Assembly (NCBI GenBank): GCA_003223325.1 | Contig: QHYS01000051.1 | Span: forward strand, 1-43,267 | Origin: Acidobacteriota bacterium | GTDB lineage: Bacteria; Acidobacteriota; Terriglobia; Acidiferrales; UBA7541 | Length of the DNA stretch: 43,267 nt | Direction: 5' to 3' | Part shown: in pieces, positions 1 through 7,907 of the stretch | Layout of the letters: each line of letters opens with the position of its first letter | How positions within the stretch are numbered: the first letter of the stretch is position 1 | Translations under genes and position numbers: made by a program | The notes under the pieces: generated by a model | Told to the model about the DNA's origin: nothing | What the model saw: the letters and a program-made list of their open reading frames with translations, nothing else | The model's database searches: none

Positions 1-924
1 CAGAGAGGAATACCGCGGCCGCCAGCCGAGGAGCTCTTTGGCTTTCGCCGCATCGGCGACGAGTTCGGGCGGGTCGCCGGCGCGACGCGGCGCTTCGTGA
101 ATCGGGACTCGGCGTCCACTCGCTTGCTCGACCGCTGCAACCACTTGGCGAACCGAATGTCCATTTCCCGTGCCAAGGTTAATTGCCGCGTTCTCTTGGC
201 TCCTGTGCATGTGCCTGAGGGCTGCAACATGCGCCTCGGCCAGATCCATAACATGGGTGTAGTCGCGAATTGCGGTGCGGTCTGGCGTGAGGTAATCCGT
301 CCCGTATATCTCGAGAGCCGGTTTCTCTCTCAGAGCTGCTTGAATGGCGAGTGGAATAAGGTGAGTTTCCGGTGAGTGGTCCTCTCCGAGCTCACCATCA
401 GGGTCGGCACCGGCCGCGTTGAAATAACGCAGCGCTGTCCAGCGCAAGCCGTAAGCCTCACCGTACCAAGCGAGGATGCGTTCGACCATCCTCTTCGATT
501 CACCGTATGGATTAATTGGCGTCTGGACCTGCTCCTCGCGAATGGGGACGCTTGTAGGAATGCCGTAGGTCGCGCAGCTGGACGAAAAAACGATGTGTTT
601 TACCGACATATCTGTCATTGCGTCCAGCAGTCTGAGCGTGTAGGTCACGTTGTTGCGAAAATATTGCCGCGGGCGCTGCATGGACTCTCCCACGTAGGCG
701 AAACCGGCAAAATGGACAACGGCTTGCACCCTGTGGGTTCTGATTACTTCGCGAATCAATGCGGAATCTCCTAGATCTCCTTCGATCAGCGGCCCCCATT
801 TCACGGCCCACCGGTGCCCGCTTGACAGGTTGTCGAGCACGATCGGTTCCAACCCTGAGCGGGCCAAAGCTTTGGCAGTATGGCTTCCGATGTAGCCCGC
901 CCCGCCGGTCACGAGTACCCGCAT
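1..924 (-). CDS. galE: UDP-glucose 4-epimerase, 3' end cut by window edge
   Basis: Interconverts UDP-glucose and UDP-galactose in the cytoplasm, feeding envelope polysaccharide synthesis. The 308 codons present read without a stop off the left edge; family length is about 330, so only some 20-25 residues are missing. The N-terminus has the NAD-binding Rossmann signature TGGAGYIGS (residues 6-14). The SSCATYG stretch carries the catalytic Ser, and NPYGESK holds the YxxxK catalytic pair. RYFNAAGAD and IRDYTHVMDLA are further typical GalE signatures. The start ATG is preceded by GGAGG about 8 bases upstream. It has no close partner on the same strand inside the window. A related NDP-sugar epimerase is possible, but the motif set fits GalE well. 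Confidence 0.93.
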   Translation of the reverse strand, partial: MRVLVTGGAGYIGSHTAKALARSGLEPIVLDNLSSGHRWAVKWGPLIEGDLGDSALIREVIRTHRVQAVVHFAGFAYVGESMQRPRQYFRNNVTYTLRLLDAMTDMSVKHIVFSSSCATYGIPTSVPIREEQVQTPINPYGESKRMVERILAWYGEAYGLRWTALRYFNAAGADPDGELGEDHSPETHLIPLAIQAALREKPALEIYGTDYLTPDRTAIRDYTHVMDLAEAHVAALRHMHRSQENAAINLGTGNGHSVRQVVAAVEQASGRRVPIHEAPRRAGDPPELVADAAKAKELLGWRPRYSSL

Positions 925-1034
925 CCTTCCCTCCTCCGCCAAAACTAGAATCTCCGCCACAACCTCAGCTGGGGCGGAGATCGCAATACTCTATGATTTC
1001 AATACTGCGGCACTCTACTAGCGCCATTCATCTC

Positions 1035-1055
1035 GCATTAACACCCTATTAATGC
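1035..1055. promoter_or_regulatory. 7-bp perfect inverted repeat upstream of galE
   Basis: GCATTAA at 1035-1041 and TTAATGC at 1049-1055 form a perfect dyad with a 7-base AT-rich centre, about 110 bases upstream of the galE start. The geometry (21 bp, centre-to-centre 14) resembles an operator for a dimeric regulator. No regulator can be assigned. Confidence 0.35.
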
Positions 1056-1150
1056 GGAAGGGCTGCGTCAATTACCTGAAAGAAGTAACCTAGGAGGTTA
1101 GTACCGGCTAGGTGGGCTATTTACGAAATGAAGATAAATGGCACGATGAA

Positions 1151-1453
1151 TTAGAGGGCATACTGCAGGCCGATTCGGTACCGGCGCCCGGGCGCCACTG
1201 GCTGTACCCAGCGCACTTGAACGAGAGTAGGGATTTTCGCGGGCATCCGGGCGAGCCGAAGTCGGCCTTGAAGAAGCCCAGAAATTTGTATGGGGTGGGT
1301 AGCAACCATAGAGAACCCACCGTCGGAAATGTTTGTCACTGTTCCTTGAGTGATTTCTGACCCTTCCTGCCCGCGAAGTGACGGTAATGGGCTGCCCGTG
1401 AATCGTCCATTCGCCGGGTGTCGGGAATGAGCGCGCTTTTCCTTACTATTCAT
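1151..1453 (-). CDS. PilZ-domain protein (putative c-di-GMP receptor)
   Basis: A 100-residue single-domain PilZ protein. It carries the N-terminal basic RxxxR motif (RAHSR, residues 7-11) and, further on, the NISDGGFSM stretch, which matches the second c-di-GMP binding motif ([D/N]xSxxG). The rest is the predicted beta-barrel core ending in RYRIGLQYA. Such proteins bind cyclic di-GMP and modulate motility, polysaccharide export or transcription. The ATG at 1453 was chosen because the PilZ motif begins just after it; a GTG at 1519 in the same frame would add 22 residues without similarity to the domain. A small dyad sits directly in front of the start. A LuxR-type regulator gene lies upstream on the same strand, 75 bases away. 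Confidence 0.8.
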   Translation of the reverse strand: MNSKEKRAHSRHPANGRFTGSPLPSLRGQEGSEITQGTVTNISDGGFSMVATHPIQISGLLQGRLRLARMPAKIPTLVQVRWVQPVAPGRRYRIGLQYAL

Positions 1454-1468
1454 AGTACGTATAGTACT
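1454..1468. promoter_or_regulatory. AGTAC-N5-GTACT dyad at the PilZ gene start
   Basis: AGTAC (1454-1458) and GTACT (1464-1468) form a perfect 5-bp dyad touching the proposed start codon of the PilZ gene. A bound protein or mRNA hairpin here would mask the translation start. A similar AGTACTACGTAC stretch lies near 18405 upstream of another gene. Functional role is unproven. Confidence 0.25.
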
Positions 1469-1528
1469 GCACTTCGGCGCCGAGGTCATCCCCCTCAGGA
1501 GCAAGCGCAGGACGAGCACAGCATGAAA

Positions 1529-2239
1529 CTAGCGGAAGCTCCCCCCATTGATTGCTTGCGATGCCTGCAGCATTTTCCCGATGATGCCGTGCCTGTACTC
1601 CGCTCCCACCTTGATCATGACGGATCGTAAAAAAGCCTTTGCCGTGTTTGGACTGATGCCCATCCGGCTTGCGATCTGCTTGGTGCCCAGTCCCTGCACC
1701 AGGAAATCGACGGTTTCAGTTTCTCGCGGCGTCATGCGGAGTTTCCGAGCTAAGGTTTGGAGGTGAAGAATGCCTCGGTGATTTCGTTCGAGTAAGAGCG
1801 CTACGGCAGGTCGCTGCCCGCTTTTGAGATTCGATTTAACCGGAAAGGCCCGCACCTCGTAGCACCTTTTCCCCGAGGCGAATTCATTCGGAAATTTGGA
1901 AGGTGAGAGACCGTTATGACCGCCATTGCTGGGAAGTAGCGATTGAATCCTTCTTTGTAGCAAATTTTCAAACCCTTTGTTTTTGGATGGAACTCGCGGA
2001 TAAGCAAGGATCGCCAGGGCCTCCTCGCTCGCGCAGATGAGCCGGAAGCATGCATCCAAAAGGATAAATCCCATGCCTAGCGAATCTGCCTGCAGATGAC
2101 TTGAAACATGACCGTTCCCAGAGCTCATATCGATTGCATGATGAAACTGTTCCGCAGAAACAGCACCGAATCGCCCTAAAGGATTTCGCAGTTTTTCGGG
2201 GAATGGCCCTGATGAATTTGACTTTCTCGTTGCTAACAT
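1529..2239 (-). CDS. LuxR-family transcriptional regulator with N-terminal PAS-like sensor
   Basis: A 236-residue regulator. The N-terminal two thirds (about 55-150) has a PAS-like layout around MGFILLDACFRLICASEEALAIL-type sequence, the usual start of a PAS fold. The C-terminal 60 residues form a GerE/LuxR helix-turn-helix: LRMTPRETETVDFL, then GLGTKQIASRMGIS and SPNTAKAFLRSVMIKVG. No receiver-domain aspartate pattern is visible, so it is not an obvious NarL-type response regulator. The ATG at 2239 is preceded by a G-rich stretch (GGGGG) about 7 bases upstream; an in-frame TTG lies 12 bases further up. It sits upstream of the PilZ gene on the same strand and could control it or galE. The ligand is unknown. 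Confidence 0.8.
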   Translation of the reverse strand: MLATRKSNSSGPFPEKLRNPLGRFGAVSAEQFHHAIDMSSGNGHVSSHLQADSLGMGFILLDACFRLICASEEALAILAYPRVPSKNKGFENLLQRRIQSLLPSNGGHNGLSPSKFPNEFASGKRCYEVRAFPVKSNLKSGQRPAVALLLERNHRGILHLQTLARKLRMTPRETETVDFLVQGLGTKQIASRMGISPNTAKAFLRSVMIKVGAEYRHGIIGKMLQASQAINGGSFR

Positions 2240-2251
2240 CAGCACCCCCAA

Positions 2252-3059
2252 TTGCGATGGTCACACCCTTCATTAGGACCGATTGCGAAGAACAGATCTG
2301 AAAACGTGCGCTCCTCGTGGAGGACGCGCAGTATCTCTTTCTGTGGTCGTTAGCTGTCACCTGTCCGGAGAAGTTTCATTGGGTTCGGCGTCTGAGTCAA
2401 CCTCTGCCGCTTTGCCGTCCCACGTAGCAGGCCCGCCACGACGCTAAACCTATCGCTGATCGCGCCCCCGCACCCACTCACGCCAGGACACGCCCATAGG
2501 TCCGATATGGCGGTACCTCTCGTACCGAGTCGCTACTAGGCGCCGCGGCGAAACCGTGGTACAGGTGCCCATGTTATGACTCAAGATGATCCATTCGAGG
2601 CGCACAAACAAGCGGGTGAATCCATGCATCGGAATTAAGTGAATTGCTCACTTCCAAGTGCGTAGATGTAGATTCCAAGAAAACGGCCAATTAGGGTTGA
2701 ATTAGACCCTTCCCAACAGCGTAACGTAGCGGACCAGACCGGCGCCTTCGTGGATATCCAGCTTTCGCATGAGCCGCGACCATTGAGAAGATTGCCAAGG
2801 CATTGCACGTTCGGCTTTTAGAACTGTTGCAAAAATCGGGGTACACGGTATGACTATTACGGCTTACGTGACAAGCGAGGAAACTCTGTAGTTTGCGTTC
2901 GGCAAGTCCCTTAGTACTAGAGTCTGACTCCTTTCCAATTCCAAAAGTATACTCGGCGCAGCTACAGGCTATAACGGGGTAGCCAAGAGCGGGAAGAACA
3001 GGAAGAGGTAGATGAATTACAGGTATCTTCACCATTCTTTTTTTGGACTGACCTGCTTC
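2252..3059. other. Gene-poor spacer, about 0.8 kb
   Basis: No open frame here has a recognisable domain. A minus-strand open frame at 2691-3035 (114 codons) starts next to AAAGA, but its translation is low-complexity Cys/Ser/Arg-rich and matches nothing I know. A 6-bp hairpin CGGTAC-CTCTC-GTACCG lies near 2511-2527. The stretch may be an eroded gene or simple spacer. Confidence 0.4.
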
Positions 3060-3452
3060 TCAAGCGAGGCTGGGAGCGGCCTCGGTGACCGTGACCTCTT
3101 GCACGACGCTTCCCACCTGTAACGTCAAATTCACCACGGCTTCCTGAGCCACGACCAGGTTAATTCCGCGCCGCACTTCCCGCCGGAATCCCATCTTTTC
3201 GGCTGTCAGTTCATACTCTCCAACCGGCAGTGAGGGAATGCTGTAGTTCCCACTGGGGTCCGCCTCCACTGCGCGCGTCAGCCCAGTCTCCAGGTGTTTG
3301 ACGCTAACCATAGTGCCTGGCAGCACGGCTCCAGATGTGTCCGTGACCGTGCCCGTGATAGCCCCCGCGAAACCCTGGGCAAACATCCCAGAATTGCCCA
3401 ATAGGATCAGGCCAATCAGTCCGACGATACTCGCTGCCAATCTCGGCCGCAT
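3060..3452 (-). pseudogene. Orphan N-terminal stub of a TonB-dependent receptor (carboxypeptidase-regulatory domain only)
   Basis: 130 residues. It has a signal peptide (basic MRPR, hydrophobic core IVGLIGLILLG, cut after MFAQ) followed by one carboxypeptidase regulatory-like beta-sandwich (GAITGTVTDTSGAVLPG through GEYELTAEKMGFR to VGSVVQEVTVTEAAP). In Acidobacteriota this is the standard N-terminus of Oar/TonB-dependent receptors of about 1,000 residues; the plug and 22-strand barrel should follow TEAAP. Here a TGA comes four residues later and no barrel sequence follows. The start ATG has GGGAGAGG at good spacing. It is either a truncated receptor remnant or, less likely, a free-standing exported CarboxypepD_reg protein. 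Confidence 0.75.
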
Positions 3453-3509
3453 GTATGAGCCTCTCCCTATGTTATTTGTCACAGCCCCTCCTTTTAGAAC
3501 GCAACGCAT

Positions 3510-4093
3510 CCAGCTGGAACCATCGCGTCATGTGGCTGACCCCGAAAATTACAATCGCGAGTGGCAGCACTTACCAATCTCCCCGGCTTCGTCGTCCTCT
3601 GAGCTCCCCTGGTTTGTCCTAGAGTTTGTAAAACGAGGAGATGGATCAAATTCGGCGAACTTCTCAAGATTCGCGGCGCCGGGAGGAATCCTCATCGCTC
3701 ACACCTCGTTGATGACCCCGCAGGATTCGGAGAGAACCTTGCCGTCTTGTTAGTGGTTCGTCTCCGACGGTTGATCGGACTTCTACGCTCCTCTGCCGAG
3801 CTTGTCAAGGGATGTCAGGGTGTCGAGGGTGCCGGGCAGTCCCGCGTCCAAGCGTCAGGTATGATGTCCTGTTGAGTGCGACAGGGATGAATCCGGGTCA
3901 GGCAAGAGAGAGCAAGTCGCATCAGGCGGATGCACTCTCCAACGGTGTTGCCTCCAATTGACTCAAAGGTATGGCGGGCGTATGGTTGCCGCAATTTGAC
4001 CGTCTGGCGAGTCTGTCACGTGCCCCACTTGTGGCAGTGTGGCGACTCTTGGCAGGTGGACGCCCTCGATTCCAAAGTCGCGGAGGCACCGAA
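3510..4093. other. Divergent intergenic region
   Basis: Lies between the minus-strand receptor stub and the plus-strand NHL-propeller gene. No frame gives a recognisable protein. It should hold the outward promoters of both genes, but I see no confident -35/-10 pair. Confidence 0.4.
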
Positions 4094-5419
4094 ATGAAAG
4101 GACGAACGCTAAAGATTGGGGCTGTATCCATGGTTTTGCTCGCCGTGATTCTGGTGACTAACCAGTTCGGCATCGTCCGGGGACAGCAGAAGAAGACGCC
4201 CGGAGAAGGGTTCGCGGCTGTCCCCGGACTCAAGGGCGGACAAGACGTTTTCGGCCCATACGATCCGGTGCAGAACTGGCCGAAGCCGCTGTCGGAGAGC
4301 CTACCCAACCACGAGGGGTGGACCTGGTCGCAGTCCACCAATATTTTTCCTGAGAGTCCCGACCGTGTGCTTGTGACGCAGAAAGGCGAGCTGCCTGTGC
4401 TCCCGACGAGGTTCAAGACCACCTGGCTTCCTGACATTGGGCCCAGCATCAAGTTCCCCGTAGGTCCCGGCGTGCCCCTGCGAGAAACCGCCAGCGCTAC
4501 CCCAAGCTGCGGCGGCATTCCCAACTCCGCAGGGATGCCAAAGAACCCAAATTGCCCCGACGCCCGAGATGGGCACGACGGCCGGCCGGGCGTTGATTGG
4601 CGATGGGAGCACGTCATTGTGGTGTTCGATCGAAACGGCAAAATGATCGAAGACTGGTCGCAATGGGACAAAATCTGGGGCCGGCCGCATGACGTCGAGA
4701 TCAGCCCCTACGACCCGGACAAAAATATTTGGATCGTGGATGCCGACAACCACTTCGTCAGCGAGTTCACGCATGACGGCAAGCAGCGCATCCTGACGCT
4801 GGGCACGCCGGGCGTGCCGGGCGCCGATGATACGCATTTCAGCCGCCCGACGTTCATGGCCTTCATGGACGCCAACACGTCGTATCTGGCTGATGGCTAC
4901 GACGGCACGCGCGTCATCAAGTACGACATGCATGGCAAGAAACTCTTACAGTGGGGGTTGAAGGGCAATCCTCCGAACGAAACGCGTCCCGGGTATTTCA
5001 ACAGCGTGCATGGAATCGCCGTCGACCCGACCACGCGGCGCGTTTACGTGAACGACCGCAACAACGGCCGCGTGCAAGTGTTCGACGAAAACGGCAAGTT
5101 TTTCGACCAGTGGAGTTTCGGTCCGCGCCCGCCGATGAATATTCACAGCATCTACATGGGCTCTGACCATATTCTCTGGGCCGCCGACCAAGGATCGAAC
5201 AAGCTCCTGGCCTATGATGCCGATGGACACTTCCTCTATTCGTGGGGAACATTTGGCACGTGCCAGGGCTGCATGTGGGGTGTGCACGGGTTCGCGACAG
5301 ACAAAGAGGGCAATCTCTACACGGCCGAGGTGAGAACCGGCCGAGTACAGAAGTACACGCCGCGCAAAGGCGCCAACCCCGCGTTTCTCGTGGGCAAACC
5401 CTGGCCGGGTGTGTGGTAG
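4094..5419 (+). CDS. Exported NHL-repeat beta-propeller protein
   Basis: A 441-residue protein. An N-terminal signal segment (MKGRTLKIG then a hydrophobic run VSMVLLAVILV) sends it out of the cytoplasm. The mature part is a series of NHL/six-bladed propeller repeats, each with a hydrophobic strand and a D-x-D/N-G turn (VFDRNGKM, IWIVDADNHFVSEF, YLADGYDGTRVIKYD, VYVNDRNNGRVQVFD, LWAADQGSNKLLAYD, LYTAEVRTGRVQKY). Two Cys pairs (SCGG...NCPD near 137-153 and CQGC near 395) may form disulfides. The start has GGAGG at 4082-4086. An in-frame ATG further upstream at 3971 lacks a signal-like N-terminus. Catalysis or ligand cannot be inferred; relatives include peptidyl-amidoglycolate-lyase-like and scaffold proteins. 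It faces the exported trio at 5.9-7.5 kb in the same direction. Confidence 0.8.
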   Translation: MKGRTLKIGAVSMVLLAVILVTNQFGIVRGQQKKTPGEGFAAVPGLKGGQDVFGPYDPVQNWPKPLSESLPNHEGWTWSQSTNIFPESPDRVLVTQKGELPVLPTRFKTTWLPDIGPSIKFPVGPGVPLRETASATPSCGGIPNSAGMPKNPNCPDARDGHDGRPGVDWRWEHVIVVFDRNGKMIEDWSQWDKIWGRPHDVEISPYDPDKNIWIVDADNHFVSEFTHDGKQRILTLGTPGVPGADDTHFSRPTFMAFMDANTSYLADGYDGTRVIKYDMHGKKLLQWGLKGNPPNETRPGYFNSVHGIAVDPTTRRVYVNDRNNGRVQVFDENGKFFDQWSFGPRPPMNIHSIYMGSDHILWAADQGSNKLLAYDADGHFLYSWGTFGTCQGCMWGVHGFATDKEGNLYTAEVRTGRVQKYTPRKGANPAFLVGKPWPGVW

Positions 5420-5790
5420 ATGTTGCCAGCAAATCGCAGACGGTTCAGACCTGCGCGCGGGGGGATGCGCTTGCCGGCCAGTATCGTCCGACTCGGGAAC
5501 GGCCTCAGGTGGCCGGTGATCTTGTTCTCGTAGTTGTCGAGGAATTGCCCGCTCTGACGCATAGTGTCTCCTCTTATTCCATTTCTCACTGCTTGATAGG
5601 TCAGGTTTTCAGAATGTTCGTGCTCACTGCACGTGATGGCTTGCAGGGGGAGTGGCCCCACAATCGCATTTAGATTTCGGGCACGTCGGTGCGTGGCCGA
5701 GTAAGCCTTGGTGTTCTTCAATCATTTGTTATTTTTTCTGGTAGCGGTGGCGGCGTTTTACTTGACTAACTAGAGTGGGGTGAGCCTTGC
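5420..5790 (+). other. Spacer before the exported trio
   Basis: About 370 bases without a credible gene; open frames here give no recognisable protein. It ends at the promoter of the next operon. Confidence 0.4.
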
Positions 5791-5819
5791 TTGACGCCGG
5801 ATAACGCAAAGCGTATAAG
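5791..5819 (+). promoter_or_regulatory. Sigma-70-type promoter of the exported trio
   Basis: TTGACG at 5791-5796 and TATAAG at 5814-5819 are separated by exactly 17 bases, 5 of 6 matches in each box to the vegetative consensus. Transcription would start near 5826, giving a leader of about 37 bases with GGAGGTGA at 5851-5858 before the ATG at 5863. Confidence 0.7.
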
Positions 5820-5862
5820 CGAGACGATTATTTCCCCTTGTGTTTTGTCTGGAGGTGAATCG

Positions 5863-6243
5863 ATGCGTAAGCTATGTGCGGTATTCGCAGTTGCTGGGTT
5901 GGTTTTTGCTCTCGGTGCGTCGGCATTTGCTGCGACGCAAACGATCACCGGTCAGCTCATCGACCAGACCTGCTACAAGGCGAACAAGGCGAACACTGGG
6001 GTGGATCACAAAATGCCCGAAGACACGCCGGGCTGCGCCACGACGTGCGCTAAGATGGGTCAACCTGTAGCGCTCCTTACCGCTGACGGCAAGGTTTACA
6101 CCGTGACGGGCGACCTCGCCGCGAATAACAATGCCAAGCTCATCCCCCACATGAGCCACAAGGTCGAGCTGACCGGTGACGTTACTGAAAAGGGCAGCAC
6201 AATGACGATTGCCGCCAGCAGTCTGAAGATGATCAGCAGGTAG
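5863..6243 (+). CDS. Small exported protein, OB-like fold suspected
   Basis: 126 residues with a clear signal peptide (MRKLCAV, hydrophobic core, cut after ASAFA). The mature part reads TQTITGQLIDQTCY, then a Cys-containing loop (CATTCAKMG), then QPVALLTADGKVYTVTGDL and a strand-rich end (HKVELTGDVTEKGSTMTIAASS). This pattern (G-x-L/I-x-D..C, a Cys pair, A-x-L-x-x-D-G-K-V-Y) recurs in short exported proteins of Acidobacteriota that look like OB-type barrels; no function is known to me. Three cysteines at the start of the mature domain could bind metal or form a disulfide. First gene of a three-gene run (19-base gap to the next) behind a strong promoter and an excellent ribosome site. Confidence 0.75.
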   Translation: MRKLCAVFAVAGLVFALGASAFAATQTITGQLIDQTCYKANKANTGVDHKMPEDTPGCATTCAKMGQPVALLTADGKVYTVTGDLAANNNAKLIPHMSHKVELTGDVTEKGSTMTIAASSLKMISR

Positions 6244-6262
6244 CTAAGGCTAGAGGTGCGAT

Positions 6263-6658
6263 ATGAAAACTAAGTTGGGCCTCTTGGTTGGCGGTATCGG
6301 CTTGCTTGTCGCGGCGCTCCCGGCGCTGGCGCATCATGCGTTTGTAGCCCAGTACGACGCCAGCAAATCGACGACGTTGCACGGCGTGGTGACCAAGGTC
6401 GAGTGGACCAATCCTCACGCCCGTTTCTACGTCGATGTAAAAGACACGAGCGGAAAAGTCATCAACTGGAACCTGGAACTCGCCAGCCCCAACGCGCTTC
6501 GGCGGCTGGGCTGGACCAGAGATATCCTCAAAGTCGGCGATCAGGTCAGCGTGTTCGTCGCTCCTGCCAAAGACGGCACCAAAATGGCCAATGCCAGAAC
6601 GGTTACGCTCTCCGACGGCCGGAAGATGGTGGCCGGATTGGCACCCGAGCAGCAGTAA
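6263..6658 (+). CDS. DUF6152 family exported protein
   Basis: 131 residues with a signal peptide ending LPALA, then HHAFVAQYDASKSTTLHG, VTKVEWTNPHARFYVDV, a WNLELASPNALRRLGW block and the closing TVTLSDGRKMVAG. This is the full motif series of DUF6152 proteins, short exported beta-rich proteins abundant in Acidobacteriota and Proteobacteria, with no assigned activity. The HH pair at the mature N-terminus is conserved in the family and could bind a metal (inference). Its TAA lies inside the ribosome site of the next gene, so the two are likely translationally coupled. Confidence 0.85.
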   Translation: MKTKLGLLVGGIGLLVAALPALAHHAFVAQYDASKSTTLHGVVTKVEWTNPHARFYVDVKDTSGKVINWNLELASPNALRRLGWTRDILKVGDQVSVFVAPAKDGTKMANARTVTLSDGRKMVAGLAPEQQ

Positions 6659-6669
6659 GGAGGCGCATG

Positions 6670-7479
6670 ATGAGAAAGGATCTCGCTCGCTCGATCGTGA
6701 CCGCGCTTTCTGTGGCAGCCCTTTTGGCCCTGTCCGCGACTTCAGCCATCGGCCAGGGCCAACCTGAACCGGCAGGTGTCAATCCAGCGGGCGGAGGCGT
6801 ACCGATGCGTAGCTTGGAGCGCCTGAAGGCCAAGTCGGCCGGGCCAGCGCCGCGCACTGCCGATGGCAAGCCAGACCTGTCCGGACTGTGGGGGCCGGCG
6901 CCCAACTTCGGCCGTGATATTTCGGCCACCCTCAAACCTGGCGAGAAGCTCCCCTTACAGCCCTGGGCGCTCAAGCTCACCCAAGAGCGGCTGCCGAAGG
7001 ACGATCCGGAAGCGAGTTGCCTACCCGCGGGCATACCACGCATGTCTCCGTTTCCATGGAAGATTATCCAGACCCCACAGCTGATCGTCTTTCTGATCGA
7101 AGGGAACGTGCATACTTACCGGCAGATCTTCCTGGACGGGAGCGGCCATCCCAAGGACCTGGATCCCACCTGGTACGGCGATTCCCGGGGTACGTGGCAG
7201 GGAGACACGCTGGTCGTAGACACGGTGGGATTCAACGACAAGTTTTGGTTCGATGGGCTCGGCCACCCGCACACTGAGAAGCTGCATATAATCGAGCGCT
7301 ACCGCCGTCTCGATTTTGGGCACTTGGATTTCGAGGTCACCATCGACGATCCCGGCGCCTATACCCGGCCTTTCACGATGTACGGGCAGTCACCCTTGCT
7401 TCAGAACACCGAAATCATGGAATACTTCTGTGTCGAAAACAACCAAGACGTCAGCCACATAATCGGTAAAACGAGGTAG
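6670..7479 (+). CDS. Exported PDLSGLW-type protein of unknown function
   Basis: 269 residues with a signal peptide (MRKDLARS, hydrophobic run, cut near SAIGQ). It has the tag RTADGKPDLSGLW at the start of the mature domain, a DPEASCLPAGIPRM segment, then QTPQLIVFLIEGNVHTYRQIF, DPTWYGDSRGTWQGDTLVVDTVGFND, the HTEKLHIIERYRR block and DPGAYTRPFTM near the end. Proteins with this motif order are numerous in Acidobacteriota and often sit next to DUF6152 genes; no enzymatic role is established. AAGGAGG at 6657-6663 serves either ATG at 6667 or 6670; 6670 has better spacing. Third gene of the trio. Confidence 0.8.
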   Translation: MRKDLARSIVTALSVAALLALSATSAIGQGQPEPAGVNPAGGGVPMRSLERLKAKSAGPAPRTADGKPDLSGLWGPAPNFGRDISATLKPGEKLPLQPWALKLTQERLPKDDPEASCLPAGIPRMSPFPWKIIQTPQLIVFLIEGNVHTYRQIFLDGSGHPKDLDPTWYGDSRGTWQGDTLVVDTVGFNDKFWFDGLGHPHTEKLHIIERYRRLDFGHLDFEVTIDDPGAYTRPFTMYGQSPLLQNTEIMEYFCVENNQDVSHIIGKTR

Positions 7480-7502
7480 GGTCGCCAAGCTCCCTGACCT
7501 TT

Positions 7503-7628
7503 TCTGACGGCGCCAAGCTGCTGTGTCTAACCAAAGAAACCATTCAAACCGATGTCGGGCTGAAACTGCGGCTGGCGGGAGTACGTGTCTTGACAGAGGA
7601 AAAAGGCACTGAGCCCTGCCGAAGATAG
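7503..7628 (+). pseudogene. Fragment of an exported hypothetical protein (IQTDVxLKLRLAGVRVL type)
   Basis: Read from 7503 in frame, the DNA gives a 41-residue piece beginning SDGAKLLCLTKETIQTDVGL and continuing KLRLAGVRVLTEEKG to a TAG at 7626. The IQTDV-x-LKLR-x-AG-x-x-V block is, as I recall it, the N-terminal core of a family of roughly 150-residue exported hypotheticals in Acidobacteriota. No start codon or signal peptide precedes it, and the conserved middle (YLYVNV-type strand) does not follow. It is best explained as a remnant left beside the decayed cluster downstream. Confidence 0.4.
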
Positions 7629-7703
7629 CCGAGCATAAGCCACACACGGCAACGAGGCCAAGAAATCCAGGAGAGAAAATCATGTGCTATCTTCACACCC
7701 GTC

Positions 7704-7898
7704 TCAAAACATACGCAACCCCCTACCGCGATTGCTACCACGATGAGCAGTCAGAAAGCGGCGATATTTTGGAATACGGCGCAGGGCTCGCGGTGAGGCC
7801 AGGTACGCAACCCCTTGGTCTTTGGGCGCGTATTGCCGCAATATGATTGCCGCCACTACGAGGAATGCGACAACGATGGCATAAGCACGAATTTTCAT
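7704..7898 (-). CDS. Small membrane-anchored protein, C-terminus possibly frameshifted
   Basis: 64 codons. It opens with a basic MKIRAY, then a hydrophobic helix AIVVAFLVVAAIIL, then QYAPKDQG. After that the frame becomes Arg-rich (RALRRIPKYRRF) and unlike a natural tail. The alternative frame gives VPGLTASPAPYSKISPLSDC before a TAG, a more natural exported sequence, so a frameshift near 7805 is likely. Its ATG lies 9 bases beyond the TAA of the upstream frameshifted gene, so it is the last gene of that cluster. Function unknown. Confidence 0.4.
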   Translation of the reverse strand: MKIRAYAIVVAFLVVAAIILRQYAPKDQGVAYLASPRALRRIPKYRRFLTAHRGSNRGRGLRMF

Positions 7899-7907
7899 TC
7901 AGGCACT

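Noticed and set aside
2691-3035. Minus-strand open frame of 114 codons
   Set aside because: No signal peptide, domain or family pattern; composition is Ser/Arg/Cys-rich like a chance frame. Kept only as a note in the spacer entry.
7682-7846. Plus-strand open frame of 54 codons with AGGAGAG before its ATG
   Set aside because: It overlaps the small anchored protein on the other strand, has no recognisable pattern, and the ribosome-site match is short. Could be chance.
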